From positions 16,058,001 to 16,122,000 of the forward strand of contig NC_065873.1 of assembly GCF_933775445.1 (NCBI RefSeq): a stretch of DNA of 64,000 nucleotides, written 5' to 3'. Source of the stretch: Argentina anserina (taxonomy: Eukaryota > Streptophyta > Magnoliopsida > Rosales > Rosaceae). Shown one piece after another: positions 57,899 to 64,000 of this stretch. Below the pieces are notes generated by a model that made no database searches, had not been told where the DNA came from, and worked only from the letters and a program-made list of their open reading frames with translations. Within the stretch, counting starts at the first letter, position 1. Every line of letters begins with the position of its first letter. The position numbers and the translations under genes were made by a program.

Positions 57899-59497
57899 TT
57901 TACAATGAGAACCATCTTGTTAAACACTAGTTAATGACCTCTTTAATTCACCTAGTTTTTTAAATCTCATATCTATATCTCAACCGTTTAGTTTTTAGAT
58001 ATATATAAGTAGATCACCCATGCAAAATTTCAAAAAATTGACAATTTTTAAGACATTCATAAATGTGATTTACTCATTATAAACTTGAATGATTCATATT
58101 TGACAGTTTTGGTTCATTCATTAATTTGAGCTACTTTAATACCTTTGTTGATGCCTCTTTTTCTACAAGCCCAAAGTAAATGCCCCACATGCGAAGAATC
58201 GAATCAACGGTCTTAAAATCACGCCAAGTTTAATATTCAAGCCAAGCATGAATTAAAACACGTCATACAATTCTCGTAGACCAAAGCTACGCTTTTGGAC
58301 TTACACGAGGGTCATGGTTTGGAAGGTAACGGAGCTTGTGAGGTCCATCGTCGAAATAGAGCACGTAAACAAATTTTGGGCTTGAAAACCAAAATTCATG
58401 CATTATGTGGCTTTAAATTCGACATTGGGCTAGTAGAGAAAGAGATTTTCAACCCAATGAAGCCCAACACCATTTTTGGCCCAAAACCCATCATATAACC
58501 CATTGCCCAAATTCATCCCAGCTGCTTCTTCCTCAAACAGAAGGCACATTCTCTCCTTTTGCTGCTGAGACTAGTGCTCAGCCATTTCCGACAACACCAG
58601 AAAACTAGGGAGCGCAAATCACGCCTAGATCATCTACGATCTCTTTGATTTCCTATCCCCACAACTTCCTTTGAGCATGATTTAAGGAGCCCATGATCTT
58701 TGGTTGGTGACAGCAGCACCAAGGCGCCGACCTATCCCTGCCATCACCGTCCCTATCCATAGACCACGCATCCGAGATGAAGAATAATCCCAGAAACCAG
58801 CGGTCCTTTAGGCTCTCCTTCCTTTCCTAGCTCCACTATAAAGAGGGGAGATGGATGAGGATTCAAAGGGGAGGGAACTCGTTCCAACCTAGGGGAGATT
58901 CATCCCAATTCATTCCAACTCATCCGATCTCATCCCAACCCAAAAAAACCTAGTAGCTTCAAGCAAGAGAGCAAGCTCTATCTCTCTTATCCAAATCTTT
59001 ACCCACCACACCTTAATCATCATCCAAATCATGTGATCCCATCTCTACTAAACTCACAAGCATCCAGCTCCCATACCACGCTTTCTGTAAGTTTCATGTG
59101 AATTTGATTTGCTGCTATACCTTTTGTACGTTACGTATAAATTCGACTTGCTGCTGTTACGGTCAATCAAATCTCTACCGTTATAAGTGAATCGTTGTTG
59201 TTATAAGTGAATCGCTGCTGTTATAAGTGAATTTTTGTTGTTACTATCAAGTCCGATCAATCACAACAAAATCGTTCTTGGATCTTTTCCTCGATAGATT
59301 TTGGGCCTAGTCGCACCACAAAAACACCCTGTTACAACCTTAACGATCACTAAATTAGCTAAAAATTTGTATATCTAATCTATTTATATATACCTAATAT
59401 CTAAATGGTTAAGATGAAAAAATGTGCTCAAAATAGGTCTAATTAATAGTTAAACATCCTAAATTAGTGTTTAACAAGATGGTTCTTATTGGAAAAT
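57899..59497. mobile_element. TIR element interrupted by a solo LTR
   Basis: A 22-bp perfect inverted repeat (57908-57929 and 59465-59486; core ACCATCTTGTTAAACAC) lies within looser arms. Removing the solo LTR at 58146-59336 leaves an element of about 400 bp. The internal wording (AAAATTTCAAAAAATTG, CCTTAACGATCACTAAATT) ties it to the hairpin elements at 31105 and 51577. Confidence 0.8.
58146..59336 (+). repeat. 1.19-kb solo LTR with target duplication
   Basis: Starts TGTTGATGCC, ends CCCTGTTACA and is flanked on both sides by ACCTT (58141-58145 and 59337-59341). TATAAAGAGGGGAG near 58840 is a likely TATA box, so the orientation is probably plus. The length and the absence of an internal part indicate a solo LTR of a larger retrotransposon, perhaps Gypsy type. 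Tandem words TTATAAGTGAATCGYTG occur near 59180-59235. Confidence 0.85.
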
Positions 59498-60490
59498 ATC
59501 TTCATGTTGGCATCCATGGGTATAAGCAGGGCGTCTAATCCCATCAATCTAACTACAAATGGCCTGGGAACTGAAAATTGCAAGACTTAGAATATCATAT
59601 ATCCCTTTTCTGTCTTTAATTTGTAATCTACAACTTTCACATAAATAGAATGAAGAAACAAATCGATCATGTATATATTCTCGTATTTTTCATGCATGCA
59701 ATACGCGCACAAAGCATCGACTTGCCCGATCAACATAGTGTGCACCTTCCGCTCCTTCATGTACAAATCTAATCTCTCGATTTACTTCAATAAACAGCGA
59801 CCTTAATAAAGAAGAGAAATACAAGAGTACGTTGCACCCAATCGATCACCAGCAATTTTGTAAAACCTTAGGTTCACACTTTTGATTTCATTCTTGTTGA
59901 AAGCATGTAAAGCAGTTGGTGAATGGATAGTGAGGTCATAGCATATCCAGTTGTATCACTGTCGAACTAAATTCTCGTTAAACTCATGGATTGCATTTGT
60001 AAGTGGTATAGCTTAATAAGATCACAACAGCACTAACGGATGAGGCCTTGTTTTTTTTTTTTATATGCAAACCCATAGAATCGAATCCCTTCACTTTCAA
60101 CAATTAAATCATTTAAATGAACTAATTAAGTCCATGCCAACTATATGTTGCTAAATTAGTCAAACAACAAAGCCTCGAACTCCTGTATGTTTTTGACTTG
60201 TGAGTTTGCAAATTATAAGTGAATATTATCTTCCAAGCGTATTCTTCTTTGGGCGGCTCATCTATAATTTATAAATCAGAATACCGGTACAATTAATATA
60301 TGATTCCATCTTTGACAGATTTGTATATCGCTCACCTAAGTATTCAAAAACCACATGCTAGGTTTAGGGTTTTCACATTCGGTTTCATACACAAGAAACA
60401 GTGAGGAAAGAGACAACTCTCAATAAGCTAAAATAATAGCTGTATTCCTTTGACTGTTTTATTTATTCAATCAACCACACGGATAGTGAT
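59498..60490. other. Distal upstream region of HMGR copy 4
   Basis: No gene seen. A poly(T) run lies at 60051-60062. It may contain regulatory sites that cannot be named from sequence alone. Confidence 0.4.
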
Positions 60491-60528
60491 GATGACCCTC
60501 CATGCAGCTTCCTACTTCGCACGCGAGC
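60491..60528 (+). promoter_or_regulatory. Conserved 38-bp promoter block, HMGR copy 4
   Basis: Matches 44473-44510 (reverse strand, copy 3) at 35 of 38 positions, including AGCTTCCTACTTCGCACGCG. It lies about 26 bp upstream of the TATA box. Conservation of such a compact block between otherwise different promoters suggests a bound factor or a very recent shared origin of the core promoter. Confidence 0.7.
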
Positions 60529-60553
60529 TACGACTCCCACGCTTAGCCAACAC

Positions 60554-60562
60554 TATATATAT
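60554..60562 (+). promoter_or_regulatory. TATA box of HMGR copy 4
   Basis: CCAACACTATATATATG, about 130 bp upstream of the ATG, in the same wording as copies 1 and 3. Confidence 0.65.
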
Positions 60563-60687
60563 GAATGGCCTCCGCCATTCTAACTTAAACTCATCACAAC
60601 AACTCGATATCAAAGACTTCCTACTTCTCTCTCCTTCCGTCCGATCCCCCGGGGCCTGTTTGGCTTCTTTCAGATCCAAAAGCTAAG

Positions 60688-62463
60688 ATGGAAGTCGGAA
60701 GGCGATCGGCGATGGAGTACAATAACACCAAAGAAGGGAAGCCTTTGAAAATGAAGGTCAAGTTTGTTGACGATGAGAAAGACGTCGTGAAGGCATCAGA
60801 CGCCATGCCTCTTCCTCTCTACCTCACCAATACCTTGTTCTTCACACTCTTCTTCTCTGTCGTCTACTTTTTGCTCACAAGCTGGCGTGAGAAGATCCGC
60901 ACCAACACTCCTCTCCACATCATCAATCTCTCTGAGATCGTGGCTATTCTAGCCTTTGTGGTCTCCTTCATCTACCTCCTCGGCTTCTTCGGCATCGATT
61001 TCGTCCAGTCTCTCATTCTCCAGCCCAGCAATGACATATGGGCAGCCGATGATGACGAGGAAGATGCTCGCAAAGTCCCTTGTGTCCAGGCCCTTGATTG
61101 CTCATTACCGAAAATGGCTCCTATTGCTTCATCACTGAAAGCTGCTCCTAAAGTTGCCCCAGAGGTGTTTGAAGAGAAGGCAATGATCGCGACCCCACCA
61201 CCAACTGAAGAAGACGAAGCGATCATCAAGGCAGTGGTTGCCGGAACCATTCCTTCATACTCACTCGAGACAAAGCTTGGGGACTGCAAGAGGGCAGCTT
61301 CAATAAGGCGTGAGGCTTTGCAGAGAGTTACAGGCAAGTCTTTGGAGGGTTTGCCTTTGGAAGGATTTGATTACGAGTCCATCTTGGGTCAATGTTGTGA
61401 AATGCCAGTTGGGTATATTACCATTCCTGTGGGGATTGCTGGGCCTCTTATGCTCGATGGAAGAGAGTTCTCAGTTCCCATGGCCACAACTGAAGGTTGC
61501 TTGGTGGCTAGTACTAACCGAGGTTGCAAAGCTATCAACTTGTCTGGTGGAGCTTCCAGTGTGCTACTGAAAGATGGGATGACCAGAGCACCCGTTGTCA
61601 GATTCAACTCTGCCAAAAGAGCCGCTGAATTGAAGTTTTTCATGGAAGACCCCAACAACTACGAAACCATCTCTATGGTCTTCAACAAATCTAGCAGATT
61701 TGGTAGACTTCAGACCGTCAAGTGCGCCGTTGCCGGGAAGAACCTTTATATGAGATTCTGCTGTAGCACTGGTGATGCTATGGGGATGAACATGGTCTCC
61801 AAAGGTGTTCAAAACGTACTTGATTTTCTCCAGAATGACTTCCCAGACATGGATGTCATTGGCATCTCTGGTAACTACTGCTCAGACAAGAAGCCTGCAG
61901 CAGTGAACTGGATCGAGGGTCGCGGCAAATCTGTTGTTTGCGAAGCTGTTATCAAGGGAGACATAGTTTCAAAGGTGTTGAAAACTAACGTAGCGGCTTT
62001 GGTGGAGCTTAACATGCTCAAGAACCTTACTGGATCTGCCATTGCTGGTGCACTTGGTGGTTTCAATGCACATGCCAGTAACATCGTTTCGGCTGTCTAC
62101 CTAGCCACTGGTCAAGACCCTGCTCAAAACATTGAGAGTTCTCACTGTATCACCATGATGGAAGCCATCAATGATGGCAAGGATCTACACGTCTCGGTCA
62201 CCATGCCTTCCATTGAGGTCGGTACAGTAGGAGGTGGGACTCAACTTGCGTCTCAATCAGCTTGCTTGAATTTGCTTGGTGTGAAGGGAGCTAACAGAGA
62301 GGCACCAGGAACAAACGCAAGGCAGTTGGCCAGTGTTGTAGCTGGTTCTGTTCTTGCCGGAGAGCTATCTCTCATGTCTGCAATTGCAGCAGGACAACTC
62401 GTTAAGAGCCACATGAAGTACAATAGATCTAACAAAGATGTCACAGCAGTTGCTTCCACTTAA
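60688..62463 (+). CDS. HMGR: HMG-CoA reductase, copy 4
   Basis: 591-residue intronless HMG-CoA reductase, the only copy on the plus strand. Start [10 protein letters not shown]. Membrane segments lie at about 43-65 and 82-108. The linker 115-180 is shorter in its acidic run than in copies 2 and 3 (DDDEEDARK without the extra IILKE-type residues). Catalytic domain: [12 protein letters not shown] 238-249, TTEGCLVAS 267-275 (Glu269), DAMGMNM 363-369, Lys401 in [10 protein letters not shown], Asp477 in GQDPAQN, GTVGGGT 512-518 and His575 in SHMKYNRS, with Ser581 at the site equivalent to the SnRK1-regulated serine of Arabidopsis HMG1. It ends TAA at 62461-62463. No defect seen. Confidence 0.97.
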   Translation: MEVGRRSAMEYNNTKEGKPLKMKVKFVDDEKDVVKASDAMPLPLYLTNTLFFTLFFSVVYFLLTSWREKIRTNTPLHIINLSEIVAILAFVVSFIYLLGFFGIDFVQSLILQPSNDIWAADDDEEDARKVPCVQALDCSLPKMAPIASSLKAAPKVAPEVFEEKAMIATPPPTEEDEAIIKAVVAGTIPSYSLETKLGDCKRAASIRREALQRVTGKSLEGLPLEGFDYESILGQCCEMPVGYITIPVGIAGPLMLDGREFSVPMATTEGCLVASTNRGCKAINLSGGASSVLLKDGMTRAPVVRFNSAKRAAELKFFMEDPNNYETISMVFNKSSRFGRLQTVKCAVAGKNLYMRFCCSTGDAMGMNMVSKGVQNVLDFLQNDFPDMDVIGISGNYCSDKKPAAVNWIEGRGKSVVCEAVIKGDIVSKVLKTNVAALVELNMLKNLTGSAIAGALGGFNAHASNIVSAVYLATGQDPAQNIESSHCITMMEAINDGKDLHVSVTMPSIEVGTVGGGTQLASQSACLNLLGVKGANREAPGTNARQLASVVAGSVLAGELSLMSAIAAGQLVKSHMKYNRSNKDVTAVAST

Positions 62464-62829
62464 GAACTACAAGACCCCAAAGTGTACAAGGCCATGATGG
62501 TCGACGGTGCAAATGACCAGACTACTGATAACGACGCCGGAACATTTAGAGATAAACTCCATAGCAATGAAGGGTTCTTGTAAACTATATCCTAGCCTTG
62601 TATATTTTTCTAAATCTAATCAAATATCTCATCTTATGAAATTTCCTCTTATCAATTGTTACCCAATCAGTTCTTTCTCGTTGATTAGTTAATTAATAAT
62701 CATGCATGCATGTACGTACGTAAGTTATGGAAATATCGTACAGTACTTATATATGAAGTTTAATGTGATGTTTTCTACTATACCTGGCCTCCATGCTCCT
62801 CCTCTCTCTGACAAAAAAAAAACTAATTA
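62464..62829. other. 3' flank of HMGR copy 4
   Basis: Probable 3' untranslated region and spacer. Unlike copies 1-3 it lacks the TTTCTGAAGAAATTTACA stretch. Confidence 0.45.
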
Positions 62830-63304
62830 ATGCTAAATTTCAATTCGACAAAGAGCTCGAAACGGCTCTACGTAAAGACGGATTTCCCAATGATAGCATT
62901 TTCCATTTTAGAAAGGACTGGCGACGGATTGCGTATTCTACAGGCTTCTAGACCGGGACCTATAAGAGCGGAGGCTTTTTCGAAAAGGCTTAAGCTTAAG
63001 AATCATCAGCAGGATTTCATATTAGGGGAACACGCTATTATAGAAGGGTTAAGAAAGCAATAGATCGGGGCGAAATACATTTGACTAAATAAGCGTTATT
63101 ACGATGAGTCTTGTTGTTTCTTCTTTTTTTGATATGGAGGCTAGAATTGCGGTCAGTCTCGATAACTCTTTAGTTGCCGCAACATACTTACTCATTCGAA
63201 ATTACTCCCACAAGAAAGAGAAGTGGAAGAAGCGGGGTAGAGGAATTGGTCGACTCATCAGGCTCATGACCTGAAGACTGCAGGTTCGAATCCAGTCCCC
63301 GCCT
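62830..63304 (+). other. Mitochondrial-like DNA insert (probable NUMT)
   Basis: This segment is more GC-balanced than its surroundings and ends in a mitochondrial-type initiator tRNA. A 77-codon frame (62830-63063) contains FSILERTGDGLRILQASRPG and EHAIIEGLRKQ, which I do not recognise; other frames are also partly open. The left boundary is a guess based on composition. Confidence 0.55.
63231..63304 (+). tRNA. trnfM: Initiator tRNA-Met (CAU), mitochondrial type, with T-stem mismatch
   Basis: 74 nt folding as a cloverleaf: acceptor stem GCGGGG/CCCCGC with an unpaired A1-C72, the hallmark of initiator tRNAs; D stem GAG/CTC; anticodon stem TCAGG/CCTGA with loop CTCATGA (anticodon CAT); and T loop TTCGAAT. 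The T stem GCAGG/CCAGT has an A-A mismatch and a G-T pair, so this nuclear copy is probably decayed. The sequence resembles plant mitochondrial trnfM rather than the nuclear initiator tRNA. Function in the nucleus is unlikely. Confidence 0.75.
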
Positions 63305-63502
63305 AATCAAATAACTCAAATAAGTTGAGATGTTTTCTACTTATTGTAGAGTAAAAACCCAAAACAATACCTCTGAAAGGTATTTTTTGGTACGTACGAA
63401 TTTTTGTTACCTGAACTACCGTTACTGAATATAGTACCTCCTTTAGTTTCTCCGTTAAATTGATGATGTGACATGTATTTAGAGTTTTTTTAATCAAATA
63501 TA

Positions 63503-64000
63503 GTAAAATCTCATTAAATAATATCCGATTAATTAATAACCTCGCTAAAATAAAACTTTTTTCCGGTCTCAACTCGGAGCCAACGTGTTAAATTAATAAT
63601 TCACTAAATTTATAAGATAATAGAAATTCGAGAATTTATTTAGCTAACCCCATCAAATATTTAAATTATTAGTGTCATAATTTATATAATAAATTTTAAA
63701 TTTATGAGGATTTCATTAAATTTAATTAATATAATCATCATCAAACAATATAATATTTTGAAAAATGTAATTCATAAACAAATAGTATATGTAATAAGGT
63801 ATACGTAATAAATTAAACAATGTAAGTAAAAACTTTTTTTCTTGGACAAAATAAAATAAAATATTTATTATACCTTGATAAATTAATAATTTATAAATTA
63901 ATTAATAAATTAATAGATTATTAATTTATTGATATATTAATATATCGCTAAATTAATAAATTTTATCAATCCCGAGACTATTAATTTATAGAGATTTTAC
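63503..64000. mobile_element. AT-rich non-autonomous TIR element at window end
   Basis: Begins near GTAAAATCTCATTAAATAAT. The final bases of the window, reverse complemented, read GTAAAATCTCTATAAATTAA, giving an inverted-repeat pair that closes at or just past position 64000. The interior has more ATTAATTTAT repeats. It is similar in style to 51025-51540. The right flank and target duplication are outside the window. Confidence 0.65.

Overview
The window is nuclear DNA of a flowering plant, probably a eudicot and possibly Rosaceae; the family guess rests only on the general look of the proteins. It is repeat-rich, without operons, and carries plant LTR retrotransposons, TRIMs, MITEs and a mitochondrial-type tRNA insert. 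The genes that matter are four copies of 3-hydroxy-3-methylglutaryl-CoA reductase (HMGR), the rate-limiting mevalonate-pathway enzyme of the ER membrane. They lie at 12491-14200 (-, broken by one nonsense codon), 24814-26580 (-), 42476-44260 (-) and 60688-62463 (+). Every copy lacks introns in its coding sequence, whereas plant HMGR genes normally have four exons. This suggests a retrogene that was later multiplied by DNA-level duplication, since copies 1-3 share 3' flanks and copies 3 and 4 share a promoter block.

Layout. 1-4692: decayed Copia element on the minus strand, running off the left edge. 6156-6723: TRIM. 7436-11575: rearranged repeat pairs holding a TIR element. 12491-14200: HMGR copy 1. 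14870-23878: a papain-type cysteine protease gene (minus strand) shattered by a Copia element (18753-23205), whose own left LTR carries a 605-bp TIR element. 24814-26580: HMGR copy 2. 31105-31504: long hairpin element. 33030-41500: a TIR element opened by a young, nearly intact Copia element (33267-40559, target duplication AAAAT) and by two further LTRs. 42476-44260: HMGR copy 3. 44939-47146: a hAT-like element carrying three exons of a cytochrome P450 gene and one exon piece of ribosomal protein S14. 49119-51020: decayed Mutator-like transposase. 51577-54220: three non-autonomous DNA elements, two with perfect 8-bp target duplications. 55370-56425: RNase H-like relic and a poly(A)-tailed retroposed insert. 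57263-57809: second TRIM. 57899-59497: TIR element interrupted by a 1.19-kb solo LTR. 60688-62463: HMGR copy 4. 62830-63304: mitochondrial-like insert with an initiator tRNA.

Three HMGR copies look able to make enzyme. Nearly everything between them is transposon-derived, so the block reads as a recently expanded gene cluster spread out by transposon insertion. The most unusual observations are the all-intronless HMGR cluster, the gene-capturing hAT-like element, and the Copia element in which gag and pol each sit directly behind a matching splice-acceptor-like sequence.
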